From Deltaproteobacteria bacterium (GTDB taxonomy: Bacteria; Myxococcota; UBA727; VGSZ01): a stretch of DNA of 48,056 bases. Position 1 is the first letter of the stretch; each line of letters opens with the position of its first letter. The stretch is from contig JACOUT010000009.1 in NCBI GenBank assembly GCA_016177705.1, forward strand, positions 1-48,056. The letters run 5' to 3'. The position numbers were made by a program, and so were the translations under genes. The notes below the pieces were generated by a model that did no database searches, was not told the DNA's origin, and saw only the letters and a list, made by a program, of their open reading frames with translations. Shown here piece after piece: positions 15,720 to 26,067 of the stretch.

Positions 15720-17231
15720 ATGCCGACGATGCGGCGCTCCTCGCCGGTGCTGATCGCGACGTTGGTCGGACTGCTCATCCTCGGCCTGTCCGCGCGGCTC
15801 GCGCTGTTGCGAGCGACCGACCTGTGGCTCGACGAGGCAGCGTCGGTCTTGATGGCGCACATGAGCCTGCGCGAGCTGTTCGAGTTGCTGCACCACGAGA
15901 GCCACCCGCCGCTCTACTACCTGGCGCTGCACGCGCTCTACGGACTCGCCGACGTCGGGCCGATGGCAGTCCGCTGGTTCTCGTTGGCCGCGAGCGTCGC
16001 GTGGGTCGCGGTGCTAGTGCTGCTTCGCCCCGCGGCGCTGTCACCGGCGGCGGGATGCCTCGCGGCATCGCTCGCTGCCCTCCATCCGCTCGCGCTCTAC
16101 TACGGCGTCGAAGGCAAGATGTACGCAGCGCTGTGGTTGTGCGGCGCGCTCGTGGTCGGCGCGCTCGTGCGAGGCGGCACGCGCGCCATCATCGTGGCGG
16201 CGGTGTTCCAGGCGACGGCGCTGTACCTGCACAACTTCGGCGTGTTGCTCTTGCCCGTCTGGCTCGCGGCCTGGTTCTACGAGCGGGCACAGCGGCGCAC
16301 CGTCGTCATCGGCTGCGGCGCAGCCGTGCTGGTGTGGCTGCCGTGGGCCGTGACCTTCCTGCCGGCGCAGCTCGCGGTGCAGTCCGCCGGCGACAACTTC
16401 AAGGTCGCGCTCGCTGGCGAGTCCCACCTCTCGTTGCTCTGGCAAACCGTGCTCGCCGCGAGCGCGGTGCCGCCCTTCCCAAGCTATCTGCGTACGCTCG
16501 CCTCCCTGCCGTCGACGCCGCTCGCCTGGCTTGGCCTGGTGCTCGTCCCGGCAGCCGTCATCGGCGGGTATCGCCTTTGGAAGGCCGGCGCGCGCCGCGA
16601 GGTAGCGGTGCTCGGGGTGGCCGCGCTCTCGGCCTGCCTGCCGCTCTTGCTCGTCGACCTGGCGCGCCCGGTCTACCTGCCGGCTCGCTACGAGCTGCTG
16701 CTGCTGACGCCGCTGTTCTGGCTGACGGGGGCGTCGCTCGACGGGGCGCCCCAACGGGGGCGTCTGCTCACCGCCGCGCGTGCGGCGCCCGCGCTGGTGG
16801 CCGCCCTGGTGGCCGCCCTGGTCGGCCTGCAGTTTCAGCGGGTACCGGAGCTCCACCGAACCAAGGGCGCGCTGGCCGAGCTCATCGAGGAGCGCGGTGC
16901 ATCGATCGAGGTGGTGGCGGTCGGGCTCACCTACGGCGCGCTCGCGGTGGCGTCGTGGGAGCTCGACGGGCGCGCCCGTGTCCAGCCGTTCCCTGCCGCC
17001 GCGGCGACGTCGCCCGGCGAGCGCTCGCCGGCGGGCTATCTGCCGCACGTGCTCGACGCCGACGCCGCGCAGCTCGCGGCGCTCGCCCCCGCCGAGCTCG
17101 ACGTGCTGCTCGCGCCCACCGACGAGCCGTCGCTGCTCCCCCCGCTCGACCACGCGCTGCGCGCGCGCGGCTTCACGCCGCAGACCACCGAGCAGGTCGG
17201 TGCCTATTGGTGGGTTCACTACCGCCGTTGA
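15720..17231 (+). CDS. GT39/ArnT-like membrane glycosyltransferase
   Basis: 503 residues from ATG 15720. The first transmembrane helix is followed by the periplasmic-loop signature DLWLDEA (Asp/Glu catalytic pair, about residues 33-39) and HPPLYYLALHALYG, as in the PMT/ArnT-like GT-C family that uses polyprenyl-phosphate sugars. About ten to twelve membrane helices fill residues 45-360, and a soluble C-terminal domain follows (about 390-500). These enzymes transfer sugars to proteins or lipids on the outer face of the inner membrane. Neither donor nor acceptor can be read from the sequence. It is divergent from the amidohydrolase pair and convergent with the GNAT-like gene. Confidence 0.85.
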   Translation: MPTMRRSSPVLIATLVGLLILGLSARLALLRATDLWLDEAASVLMAHMSLRELFELLHHESHPPLYYLALHALYGLADVGPMAVRWFSLAASVAWVAVLVLLRPAALSPAAGCLAASLAALHPLALYYGVEGKMYAALWLCGALVVGALVRGGTRAIIVAAVFQATALYLHNFGVLLLPVWLAAWFYERAQRRTVVIGCGAAVLVWLPWAVTFLPAQLAVQSAGDNFKVALAGESHLSLLWQTVLAASAVPPFPSYLRTLASLPSTPLAWLGLVLVPAAVIGGYRLWKAGARREVAVLGVAALSACLPLLLVDLARPVYLPARYELLLLTPLFWLTGASLDGAPQRGRLLTAARAAPALVAALVAALVGLQFQRVPELHRTKGALAELIEERGASIEVVAVGLTYGALAVASWELDGRARVQPFPAAAATSPGERSPAGYLPHVLDADAAQLAALAPAELDVLLAPTDEPSLLPPLDHALRARGFTPQTTEQVGAYWWVHYRR

Positions 17232-17252
17232 GCTGCCTCGCGGCGCCGACGA

Positions 17253-18362
17253 TCAGGCGTTCGCCCAGTCTGCGCCCGCGCCCTTTTTGAGGAAGGTGCG
17301 CTCGGCGTCGAGCGCGATCAGCGCCACACCGCTCTCCGGCACGTAGCGCCTGATGGCGGCGTAGGTGGGATCGAGGTTGACGTCCTTGCCGATCAGGTTG
17401 TCGAAGGTGGCGTGGAAGCCACCGACGATCTGCGCGTGCGCTTCGCTCGACAGCTTGCCGCCCTGCAGGATCGACGGGTCGATGATGCGCAGGCCGGCCA
17501 CGAGGTGGGTCACCTCTTCGCCGGGCATGCCGAACGACGGCTGCCCGTAGGGCGCGTCGATCGCCTTGAAGCCGAGCCGGCCCATGAAGGCGATGTGGTC
17601 GGCGCGCGCGAACGGCCGGGCCTCGTCCTCGGCGAGCTGCGCCTTGCTCATGATGCGCGGGTCGTTCAGCTCGGTCAGCACCGCCTTGGCGCCGAAGGAG
17701 GCGTGGCGCGCCACGATGTCGGCGACCGTCTTCTCGGCGGCGGCCTCGTGGCCCTTGGCGCCGAACAGGTGCTCGAAGACCGCGATGGGCCCGAGCGCGC
17801 TGTCGAAGCGCTGGGTATTGGCGCCAAAGACGATGCGCCCCTTCTCGACTTGCAGCGTGATGTCCCAGTTCGGGTGGTTCTTGAGGTAGCTCTCGAGCGT
17901 CTTTGGCCCCTCCACCTCGCCCTTGCCCGGGTACGCCGTCTTGAGGTGGCGGTGGTAGCTCTTGAGCACCTTCTCGGCGCGCGCGGGGTCGACGGCGAAC
18001 AGCTCCCGCATGCTGTGCACCCCGTCGGCCAGCTTGTCGCCGGCGAAGCGGACGGCGAGCGGGCCGACCGTGCCGTCGGTGCGCTCGAGCGGGTGGTGCT
18101 CTTTGGCGTTCGGCTTGCTGTGCGCGGTCTGCTCGGCGGCCTCGCGGCGTCCTTCGTTGCCCGCGCTCCACAGCGCCACGAGCGACTCGCGCACCAACTG
18201 CGCCTTGGTCGCGGCGCTCATGCCCGCGGGCGTTGGCAACTTGGCGATGGTGCCGGCGATGACGGCGGCGCGGTCCTCGACGGCGACGTCGCTCAAGGGG
18301 CGGCGCGCCACCAGGGCTGCAGCGGCGCGGATCTGTGCGTCGGAGAAAGTGCCGGTCTTCAT
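17253..18362 (-). CDS. GNAT-like N-acyltransferase fold protein
   Basis: 369 residues from ATG 18362, with GAGGG just upstream; longer starts are possible but less likely. The N-terminal ~85 residues are helical. The central and C-terminal part carries features of a GNAT-type fold: PIAVFEHLFG, VLTELNDPRIMSKAQ, HIAFMGRLGFKAIDAPYGQPSF, and a strand near residue 300 (VTHLVAGLRIID). The motif GFxxxDxPYxQP resembles the end of a class of GNAT-like enzymes, but the acetyl-CoA loop is not clear. It is the last gene of the lpoB operon, 34 bases after the SDR gene. Family assignment is tentative; activity is unknown. Confidence 0.55.
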   Translation of the reverse strand: MKTGTFSDAQIRAAAALVARRPLSDVAVEDRAAVIAGTIAKLPTPAGMSAATKAQLVRESLVALWSAGNEGRREAAEQTAHSKPNAKEHHPLERTDGTVGPLAVRFAGDKLADGVHSMRELFAVDPARAEKVLKSYHRHLKTAYPGKGEVEGPKTLESYLKNHPNWDITLQVEKGRIVFGANTQRFDSALGPIAVFEHLFGAKGHEAAAEKTVADIVARHASFGAKAVLTELNDPRIMSKAQLAEDEARPFARADHIAFMGRLGFKAIDAPYGQPSFGMPGEEVTHLVAGLRIIDPSILQGGKLSSEAHAQIVGGFHATFDNLIGKDVNLDPTYAAIRRYVPESGVALIALDAERTFLKKGAGADWANA

Positions 18363-18396
18363 GAACCCTCTAGCCGCGTGGCCGCGGATTTGGCGG

Positions 18397-19182
18397 TCAG
18401 CTCCCGGCCAGCGCATGGAAGCCCACCAGGCTCATGCCGCCATCGACGGCCCACACCGCGCCCGTGACGTAGCGCGCGCTGTCGGTCGACAGGAACAGCG
18501 CGACCTCGGCGATCTCCTCGGCGCTGGCGAAGCGGCCGAGCGGGATTGCACCGGCGATGCGCGCGTGCGACTCGGGCGTCGGCGCCAGACGTTGCATCCC
18601 CTCCGTGCCCTCGACGGCGCCCGGCCAGATCGAATTGACGCGCACGCCGAGCGCACCCCACTCGAGCGCGAGCGTCTTCACCAGCATGTCGACGCCTGCC
18701 TTGGCGGCGCACACATGGCTCTGCAGCATCGACGGCACCTGCGCCTGTGGCGCCGAGATGGCGAGCACGTGTGCGCCGGGGCGGCGCAGATGCTCGTAGC
18801 CCAAGCGCAGCGCATTGAAGGTGCCGAGGAGGTCGATGTCGACGACCGCCTTGAAGCCGTTCGGGCTCATCGCCAGGGCGGGCGAGGGAAAATTGCCGGC
18901 GGCGCCTGCGACCAGGATGTCGATCTCGCCGAAGCGATCGCGCGCCTGCGCCAGCGCAGCGGCGAGTTGGTCGGGCTGGCGCACGTCGGCGGTGACGTCG
19001 AGCACGTGCGCGCCGAGCGACTCGCGGGCGGCGCGCGCCTTGTCGGCGTTCCTGCCGAGCACCGTCACCTTCGCGCCCGCGGCGACGAAGCGCCTGGCGA
19101 TGCCGAGGTTGATGCCGCTGGTGCCGCCGGTGATGAACGCGACCTTGTTGTCGAGGATGCCGTCTTTGAGCGCGCTGTTCAT
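18397..19182 (-). CDS. SDR-family reductase, 2,4-dienoyl-CoA reductase-like
   Basis: 261 residues from ATG 19182, overlapping the preceding stop by four bases. The Rossmann dinucleotide motif TGGTSGI is at 18-24, and GAAGNF (93-98) is typical of peroxisomal-type dienoyl-CoA reductases. The catalytic region keeps Ser143 and Lys161, but the canonical Tyr of YxxxK is absent (VCAAK at that position). This matches dienoyl-CoA reductases, which do not use that Tyr, rather than showing damage. Such enzymes reduce 2,4-dienoyl-CoA with NADPH in unsaturated fatty acid breakdown. Its place in an operon with lpoB and ycfL is unexpected and could indicate a lipid-related role at the envelope. The family is sure; the substrate is inferred. 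Confidence 0.85.
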   Translation of the reverse strand: MNSALKDGILDNKVAFITGGTSGINLGIARRFVAAGAKVTVLGRNADKARAARESLGAHVLDVTADVRQPDQLAAALAQARDRFGEIDILVAGAAGNFPSPALAMSPNGFKAVVDIDLLGTFNALRLGYEHLRRPGAHVLAISAPQAQVPSMLQSHVCAAKAGVDMLVKTLALEWGALGVRVNSIWPGAVEGTEGMQRLAPTPESHARIAGAIPLGRFASAEEIAEVALFLSTDSARYVTGAVWAVDGGMSLVGFHALAGS

Positions 19183-20300
19183 GGGGCGTGGATAGCGCGT
19201 TTTCGCTTGCCACGGTCACGCCAGGCGACCGCCCCGCCGTCGAGCGGGCTCGACGCGGGCGACACCTGACCGCCGACGAGCACGAGCACCCGGCCGAACA
19301 GCGAGGGCACGAAACGCGCGTCCGCGCGCGCATCGACCACCGCGCCGGCGGCGTACAAGCCGGCGCCCGCCGCGGCGGTGGCGAGGCCGCCGACCAGGGC
19401 GCCCGGGGTGCGCGCGCGGCCGAGACCGTCGCCGAAGAGCCGTTCCCCTGCTCGCTGGGTGTCGCCCTTGAGCTCGGCGCGCTCGCGCAGCACCTCGTCG
19501 AACGGCCGGCCGCCGATGCTGCTCGCCTGCTTCGCGCTCGCCCACAGCGCGATGCCATCGGCGTCGGCCGGCAGCGAACGCGGCGCGGGGCGCCCGAGGC
19601 GCAGCAGCACCGCGCCGCGCTCCGGCCGCGCGCGGGCCACCTGCGGCCGAGACGCCGCGCTGTCGTCGGCGTGCACCAGCGCGCTCTCGCCGAACCGGCC
19701 CGCCTGCTCGAGCGTCGGACCCTCGCCGTCGAACGCCAGCAGCAGCGCGGGCGCGAGCACGGCGCGCTCGAGCTCTTCGACGCCAACGGTGCTGCCGTCT
19801 TGTGCAAGCGAGCGTCCCAGGTCGGCGCGCGCGCGCTCGACGTCGCCGGCAGGGGCGCCGACGTCGTGCAGGCAGCGCAGCAGCAACAGGTACACGATGG
19901 GCGCGTCGGAGACCTCGCCGCGCGCGGCGCGCAAGTCATGCAGCGCCGCGCTCTTGAGCGCCGGCACGGCCAGGTCGCAGCGGCCGCGCTCGGCGTCGAG
20001 CGCGGCCAACAGCACCAGCGACAGCGTGCGCTCCCAAGGGCGGCCGCGATACGGCTTGGCGGGATCGGAGGCGAGCGCCTCCTCGAGGCTCGTGCCCGGC
20101 AGCGCCAGCTCCTCGAAGCTCGCGGTGGCGTGCTCCAGGTCGAGGCGCGCGCGCGCGTGCGAGCCGCCCGCGCGCAGCGTGGCATAGGCACGCTCCAGGC
20201 CGTCGAGGGTGGCGTCGGTGGCGGGCGCGTCGAGGTGCGCGCAGCCCGCCGCCGCCAGCAGCACGAGCACCGGCACCAGGGGCGCGCCGCGGGTGATCAC
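19179..20300 (-). CDS. COG3014-like lipoprotein
   Basis: 373 residues from GTG 20300, which overlaps the ycfL stop (GTGA, 20297-20300). Lipobox AAGC is near residue 18. The region around residue 70 reads PGTSLEEALASDPAKPYRG and continues with a tetratricopeptide-like helical domain (about 85-270), matching the pattern of the uncharacterised COG3014 lipoproteins (PGT...KPYE...). The C-terminus has a glycine-rich hydrophobic segment (ALVGGLATAAAGAGLYAAGAVVD split as about 300-325) and a strand. COG3014, YcfL and LpoB genes are neighbours in several gammaproteobacteria, which fits here. Envelope function is likely but the specific role is unknown. It ends in a 4-bp overlap with the SDR gene. Confidence 0.7.
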   Translation of the reverse strand: MITRGAPLVPVLVLLAAAGCAHLDAPATDATLDGLERAYATLRAGGSHARARLDLEHATASFEELALPGTSLEEALASDPAKPYRGRPWERTLSLVLLAALDAERGRCDLAVPALKSAALHDLRAARGEVSDAPIVYLLLLRCLHDVGAPAGDVERARADLGRSLAQDGSTVGVEELERAVLAPALLLAFDGEGPTLEQAGRFGESALVHADDSAASRPQVARARPERGAVLLRLGRPAPRSLPADADGIALWASAKQASSIGGRPFDEVLRERAELKGDTQRAGERLFGDGLGRARTPGALVGGLATAAAGAGLYAAGAVVDARADARFVPSLFGRVLVLVGGQVSPASSPLDGGAVAWRDRGKRKRAIHAP

Positions 20301-20704
20301 GAGCGGGCGCGCAGCGCGATGACCAGCCGCTCGTCGGCGGAGAGCTCCTGCCACAGCGTCAGCACGCTCTCCTGCCGCGGCGCCAGCGCGACGTCGTGAA
20401 AGCCGGTGCGATCGGTGCGCCGACCCTGGGCGTCGAAGGTCTGCAGCTCCACCTGCACCGCCACCGAGGCGAGCGTGCGGTTCTTGAGCGTGACCTCGAC
20501 CGGGCCGCCGTCGTAGCGGCCGACGTCGACGCGCGCCACCTGCACTTCGCTGCACACCTGACCGTGGCCGCACTCGACGCGGCCCCAGGTATGCTCTTCC
20601 ACCACCGGCGCGTCGATGACGTTCTCCGCCGCGAGCTGCGCCTCCTTGACGGCGACGCACGAGAGCGAGAGCGCGAGCAGGATCAGGGCAAGCAACGAGC
20701 GCAT
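20297..20704 (-). CDS. ycfL: YcfL-family lipoprotein
   Basis: 135 residues from ATG 20704. A signal peptide with lipobox SLSC is followed by a single small beta-sandwich domain (VEVTLKNRTLASVAVQVELQ and LQTFDAQGRRTD seen in the middle), ending ELSADERLVIALRARS. This is the YcfL/DUF1425 pattern, in which a small lipoprotein sits beside lpoB. E. coli YcfL has no firmly known function. The gene lies nine bases after lpoB and overlaps the COG3014-like gene by four, so it is inside the operon. Identification rests on the pattern plus the neighbouring lpoB. Confidence 0.75.
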   Translation of the reverse strand: MRSLLALILLALSLSCVAVKEAQLAAENVIDAPVVEEHTWGRVECGHGQVCSEVQVARVDVGRYDGGPVEVTLKNRTLASVAVQVELQTFDAQGRRTDRTGFHDVALAPRQESVLTLWQELSADERLVIALRARS

Positions 20705-20713
20705 GGCAGGTCC

Positions 20714-21283
20714 CTACTGGTAAATGACGTCGACGTCGCTCTTGCGCTTGGTCTCGTACATGCCGGTCCACAGCACGGCATGATCGGAGGGGCGCTCGAG
20801 CAGGAAGGCGTACTGCAGGTAGTCGCTGGTCGATCGCCCGTTGTCCTTGGTGAGCGAGCGCAGCTCGGTCTTGAGCAGGTAGTCGGCCGTGGTGGTGGGC
20901 GTGGCGTCGTCGAGCGGGATCAGCTCGAAGCGGCCGCGCGCGCGCTGCACCAGCTCGTGGGTCAGGCGGTTCTTGAGCAGGCCAGGGTCGATGCGGAAGC
21001 GCGACAGGTTCTGCACCGGCGCGAGCGCGATGCGCGGGTGGTCGCTGCCGTGCCGCATGCCGGCGAGCGCGCGCGCGATCTGCTCCGAGGCGCCGCGCAC
21101 GTCGCCGCTCTCGACGCCGGTGCCGCCGAGCCGGTCGTCGACGTCGGGGTCGAGCTGCACGGTCGGTCCTTGGTCGGTCACCAGCGGCGTGCAGGCGAGC
21201 GCGCCGCCCAGTGCCAGCAGCAAGAGCGACAGGCAGCACAGGAGGAGCGCGCGGCAGACGACGTCAGTGATCTCGCGGAGCAT
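20714..21283 (-). CDS. lpoB: Penicillin-binding protein activator LpoB
   Basis: 189 residues from ATG 21283, preceded by AGGGTG at about five bases; a longer open frame upstream is not needed. A long hydrophobic signal ends in lipobox ALAC. The LpoB domain is recognisable by GGTGVESGDVRGASEQIARAL, split as GVESGDVRGASEQ (about 55-67), then IALAPVQNLSRFRID, LLKNRLTHEL and, near the end, VLWTGMYETKRKS. LpoB is an outer-membrane lipoprotein that crosses the peptidoglycan and activates the bifunctional synthase PBP1b in E. coli. It is first in the operon with ycfL, a COG3014-like gene, an SDR and a GNAT-like gene, and divergent from the lidless dnaK gene. Whether the same PBP is its target here is unknown. 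Confidence 0.85.
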   Translation of the reverse strand: MLREITDVVCRALLLCCLSLLLLALGGALACTPLVTDQGPTVQLDPDVDDRLGGTGVESGDVRGASEQIARALAGMRHGSDHPRIALAPVQNLSRFRIDPGLLKNRLTHELVQRARGRFELIPLDDATPTTTADYLLKTELRSLTKDNGRSTSDYLQYAFLLERPSDHAVLWTGMYETKRKSDVDVIYQ

Positions 21284-21436
21284 GTGCGCACCCTGGGAAG
21301 GTACCTGCCAGACGACGAGCGGCCGCGCTCCATTCACCCGAGGGCCGGCAAGGGGTGGCGGGGGTCACGACCACTGGCAGGGAGGGCCACACCGATGCTA
21401 TCGAGGGCCTGTCAACGCTTCCCGCGTGGGGTGCTC

Positions 21437-22963
<1,527 letters not shown>

Positions 22964-22966
22964 CGC

Positions 22967-24685
22967 TTACTTCTTCTTGGCGTCGGTCTTCTTGGTCGCC
23001 TTGACCTTCTTGCCGTCCTTCTTGGTGGGCTGCGGCTGCTCCGCCGTCGGCTGACCGTCGGGCTGCGGCGTCGGTCGCACCGCGCCCACGGCCGGGCGGC
23101 CGGTGTCGACGCGCGGCGTGCGCTCGAGGTTGCTCGGCCGGCTCGGCGTCACCGGGCCGCGCGCTTCCGGGCGCGGCTCGATGGGGCGCGCGGGCGTCAG
23201 GCCGCCGCGCTCGCCGGCGCGCGGGTCGATGGGCGGCGCACCGACGGCGGGACCGCGGCTGCCGAACGGGTCGGTGATGGGGTGGAACTTGTCCGGGTTC
23301 TCCTGGTCGCGGTCGGAGGGGCGCACGTCGTCGCGCCAGGGGTTCCGCAGCTCCGTGTCGCCGGGGCGCACCGGCGTGGTGCGCTCGCCGCCGCGTTCGC
23401 CGCCGACCGGCGGGCGCTCGCCGCGGCCCACGCCCGTGCCGTCGGGGGCCGGCACGCCGACGCCGACCTCGCCGCGCTCGCCGATGGCGCCGGCGGCGGG
23501 ATCGAGCCGCGGCGTCACGTCGTCGACCAGGGAGCCGCGGTCGTCGACCAGGCTGCCCGGGCGGCCGCGGTCGTCGCCGCGACCACGGTCGCCGGCGTTG
23601 CCACGGTCGTCGCCATGCCCGCGGTCGTCGCCGGGGGTGCGGCCATGGCCGCGTCCATCGTCGCGCCCGGGCTCGCCGCGGCCAGTGTTGTCGACGTCGT
23701 CGTGGTCGGGGTCGTTGCCATGGCCGCGGTCGTGATCGCCGCGCTCATGATCGCCGCGGTCGCCTTCACCGCGGTCGCCGCGCCCGTCGTCGCGGTCGCG
23801 CGGGCTGCCGGTGGCGCCGTCCCTGCTCGACCCGTCATCGCGCCCGTCGTCGCGCTCACCGCGGCTGCGCGTGCGGCCGTCGTCGTCCTCGCGGGCGCGG
23901 CCCGAGCCGGTGGGCGGGCGCGTGACGGCGCGCTCCTCGTCGACGTCGCGGATGGGGCGGTGCACCACGTGACCACCGGCGTGCACCACGTCGTCCTCGT
24001 GCGGGCCGCGGTAGTAGGTGCGGCCGTAGACCACGTAGGTGTCGCGGTACGGCGAGGTGGAGGCGTAGCACGTGCGGTAGGCCGGGCCGACGATGAGCGC
24101 GCTGCCGACGTAGCCCACGCCCATGCCCGAGTAGCTGACGAACACCCAGCTCGTCTCGTAGACGGTGTAGGCGCCACCGAAGACCGCGCCTGGCGGCATC
24201 GGCGCCCAGCCGACGTAACCGCCGCCCGTGCGCCACGAGACCCAGGCCGGCGCCCAGGCAGTACCCGGCACCCAGACCCAGCCGTAGCTCGAGTCGAAAT
24301 ACCAGCGGCCGTAGTGGCCGGTGGCCCAGCCGAACGGGTGGTGATCGACCCACGTCCATCCCCACTCGGTCTGCTCCCAGTGGCCGTGGGTGTAGGGGCG
24401 GAAGCCCGCGCCGACCACGGCCGCCGAGGGGATGAACACCATGCCGTAGAGCGGCGTGTGCGCCCAGCGGCCATAGGGCGAGAGCGGCTCGTAGAAGTCC
24501 TCGACGCGGCTGATGCCGGCGTCGTCCTCGTAGCGCGGCGCCGGCTCGGCGCTCGCGGTGGCGCGGGCGGTGGCCGGGATGGGCGCGTCGTCGCGATCGT
24601 CGACGACGTAGACGGTGCGGGTGACGCAGCCGGCCTGGGCGAGTGCCAGGATGGCGGCGGGGACGAGCAGGGTGGCGCGCTTCAT
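22967..24685 (-). CDS. DUF6600-type lipoprotein with Arg/Asp/Gly-rich tail
   Basis: 572 residues from ATG 24685, with GGAG about seven bases upstream. Lipobox QAGC (Cys20). Residues about 55-190 carry the DUF6600 pattern of Tyr/Trp/Gly repeats (SPYGRWAHTPLYGMVF, YTHGHWEQTEWGWTWVD, YGRWYFDSSYGWVWVPG, YVGWAPMPPG). The remaining ~340 residues are low complexity: first Asp/Arg/Gly/His, then Pro/Gly/Arg, ending in a Lys-rich tail (KKDGKKVKATKKTDAKKK). Function is unknown; the repeats suggest a beta-rich surface module. It is convergent with the dnaK-like gene (3-bp gap) and divergent from the CBM9-like gene. Confidence 0.75.
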   Translation of the reverse strand: MKRATLLVPAAILALAQAGCVTRTVYVVDDRDDAPIPATARATASAEPAPRYEDDAGISRVEDFYEPLSPYGRWAHTPLYGMVFIPSAAVVGAGFRPYTHGHWEQTEWGWTWVDHHPFGWATGHYGRWYFDSSYGWVWVPGTAWAPAWVSWRTGGGYVGWAPMPPGAVFGGAYTVYETSWVFVSYSGMGVGYVGSALIVGPAYRTCYASTSPYRDTYVVYGRTYYRGPHEDDVVHAGGHVVHRPIRDVDEERAVTRPPTGSGRAREDDDGRTRSRGERDDGRDDGSSRDGATGSPRDRDDGRGDRGEGDRGDHERGDHDRGHGNDPDHDDVDNTGRGEPGRDDGRGHGRTPGDDRGHGDDRGNAGDRGRGDDRGRPGSLVDDRGSLVDDVTPRLDPAAGAIGERGEVGVGVPAPDGTGVGRGERPPVGGERGGERTTPVRPGDTELRNPWRDDVRPSDRDQENPDKFHPITDPFGSRGPAVGAPPIDPRAGERGGLTPARPIEPRPEARGPVTPSRPSNLERTPRVDTGRPAVGAVRPTPQPDGQPTAEQPQPTKKDGKKVKATKKTDAKKK

Positions 24686-24764
24686 AGGGGCTCCAACGCC
24701 GACCCCGAGGGGCCGGATCGCAGGTAGGACGGGGCGGCCAGGCGCCCCATTCACGGCAGGGATA

Positions 24765-24778
24765 GCAAGCCCGCTTGC
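24765..24778. promoter_or_regulatory. 14-bp inverted repeat in divergent intergenic region
   Basis: GCAAGC-CC-GCTTGC is a perfect inverted repeat in the 124-bp region between the divergent DUF6600 and CBM9-like genes. It could be an operator for a dimeric regulator; only the symmetry and location support this. Confidence 0.35.
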
Positions 24779-24809
24779 GATAAGCCCTTGCGGGATCTCA
24801 GCTTGCGCC

Positions 24810-26057
24810 ATGCCGTCCCCTCGCGCCCAGCTCGTCCTCCCGGTGGCTGCCGTCACAGCGTCGCTCGCCGCCTGGTTGCTCGCCGCATGCAACGGCCCGG
24901 CGACCCCCACCCGCGTCGTCGACCGCACCGGCCCGCTCGCCACCCCGCCCGCCGAGGTGATGGCAGGAGCCAAGCCGCTCGACCTGCGCTTCGCCGAGGG
25001 CCTGCGTCTGGTCGGCGTCAAGCCGCCCGAGCGGCTGGCGCGCGGCACGCGCGCCACCTTCACGCTGCTCATGCTGGTCGAGGGTGACGTCACCGCCATG
25101 AAGCCCAAGGTCAGCGTCCAGCTCGCGCCGCCCGCCGGCGACGTCGTGGCCGGCATCGGCGATCACGCGCTCCTGTCCGCGCGCGGCATCGCGGAGTGGC
25201 GCAAGGGCGATCTGCTGGTCGACACCTTCGGTGTCAGCCTGCCCGCCGAGCTCGCGGCCAACGAGCTGGCGCTCTGGGTCGGGCTGCACGAAGGCAAGGG
25301 GCTGTGGAGGCCCGAGGGGCCGGCCGGCATGGTCGTCGACAAGCGCGGCCGGGTGGAGCTGGCGCGCGTGCCGCTCGAGGGCGCGCGCGTGCCCGAGGCC
25401 AAGGCTGAAGTGCCGCGCGCGCAGGGCGCCATCGTCGTCGACGGCAAGCTCGACGAGGCCGATTGGCAGCGCGCGGCGCGCCTCGGCCCCTTCGTCGCCT
25501 GGGACGGCATGGCCACCATCACGCGCCCGACCACGGCACGCATGCTGTGGACGCCGGACGCGTTGTTCGTCGCCTTCGAGGCCACCGACCCCGACGTGCA
25601 CAGCCAGTACAAGAAGCACGACGACCCGATCTACGAGAGCGAGGCGGTCGAGGTCATGATCGACGCCGACGGCGACAAGGACGTCTACGTCGAGCTGCAA
25701 GCCGCCTCGAACGACGTCACCTTCGACGCGGCGTTCGCCGGCGGCGCGCGCAAGAACATGGACGCGTCCTACGAAGCGGGGCACGAGGTCAAGGCCGTCG
25801 TCGACGGCACGCTCGGCGATGAGGCGGCGCAGGACGTCGGCTTCGTCTCCGAGTGGCGCATCCCAGTGGCCGCGCTCAAGGACATCCCGGCGGGTGAGCC
25901 CAAGGTGGGCGCGAGCTGGAAGGTCAACTTGTTCCGCCTCGAGCGGCTGCGCACCAAGGGGCGCATTACCGCCAGCGAGGCGAGCGCGTGGTCGACGCCG
26001 CTGTCGGGCGACTTCCACAACCTGGCGCGTTTCGGCACCGTCACGTTCGTGGAGTGA
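24810..26057 (+). CDS. Lipoprotein with CBM9-like domain
   Basis: 415 residues from ATG 24810. Lipobox LLAAC is near residue 22. The N-terminal half (about 40-195) is an uncharacterised beta-rich domain. The C-terminal half (about 205-415) has the family-9 carbohydrate-binding-like pattern: IVVDGKLDEADWQRA, ARMLWTPDALFVAFEATDPDV, SEAVEVMIDADGD, FVSEWRIPVAAL and WKVNLFRLER. Such domains occur in surface or secreted proteins that bind sugars, though many relatives are untested. It is convergent with dnaJ; the two stop codons lie inside a shared 14-bp palindrome. Sugar binding is inferred from the family only. Confidence 0.75.
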   Translation: MPSPRAQLVLPVAAVTASLAAWLLAACNGPATPTRVVDRTGPLATPPAEVMAGAKPLDLRFAEGLRLVGVKPPERLARGTRATFTLLMLVEGDVTAMKPKVSVQLAPPAGDVVAGIGDHALLSARGIAEWRKGDLLVDTFGVSLPAELAANELALWVGLHEGKGLWRPEGPAGMVVDKRGRVELARVPLEGARVPEAKAEVPRAQGAIVVDGKLDEADWQRAARLGPFVAWDGMATITRPTTARMLWTPDALFVAFEATDPDVHSQYKKHDDPIYESEAVEVMIDADGDKDVYVELQAASNDVTFDAAFAGGARKNMDASYEAGHEVKAVVDGTLGDEAAQDVGFVSEWRIPVAALKDIPAGEPKVGASWKVNLFRLERLRTKGRITASEASAWSTPLSGDFHNLARFGTVTFVE

Positions 26058-26067
26058 GGCGCCTCAC
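26054..26067. other. Perfect 14-bp palindrome covering both stop codons
   Basis: GTGAGGC/GCCTCAC is fully self-complementary and contains the TGA of the CBM9-like gene and, on the other strand, the TGA of dnaJ. It has no loop, so it is a poor hairpin terminator. Confidence 0.8.

Noticed and set aside
18397..19182. The SDR protein as an inactive enzyme because the YxxxK Tyr is missing
   Set aside because: Dienoyl-CoA reductases naturally lack that Tyr, and the other family motifs (TGGTSGI, GAAGNF, Ser, Lys) are intact.
21284..21436. A CIRCE/HrcA operator upstream of the dnaK-like gene
   Set aside because: No TTAGCACTC-type inverted repeat is present in the 153-bp region.
23282..24727. A plus-strand frame opposite the DUF6600 gene
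   Set aside because: Ala/Val/Gly-only low complexity created by the GC-rich repeats of the real minus-strand gene.
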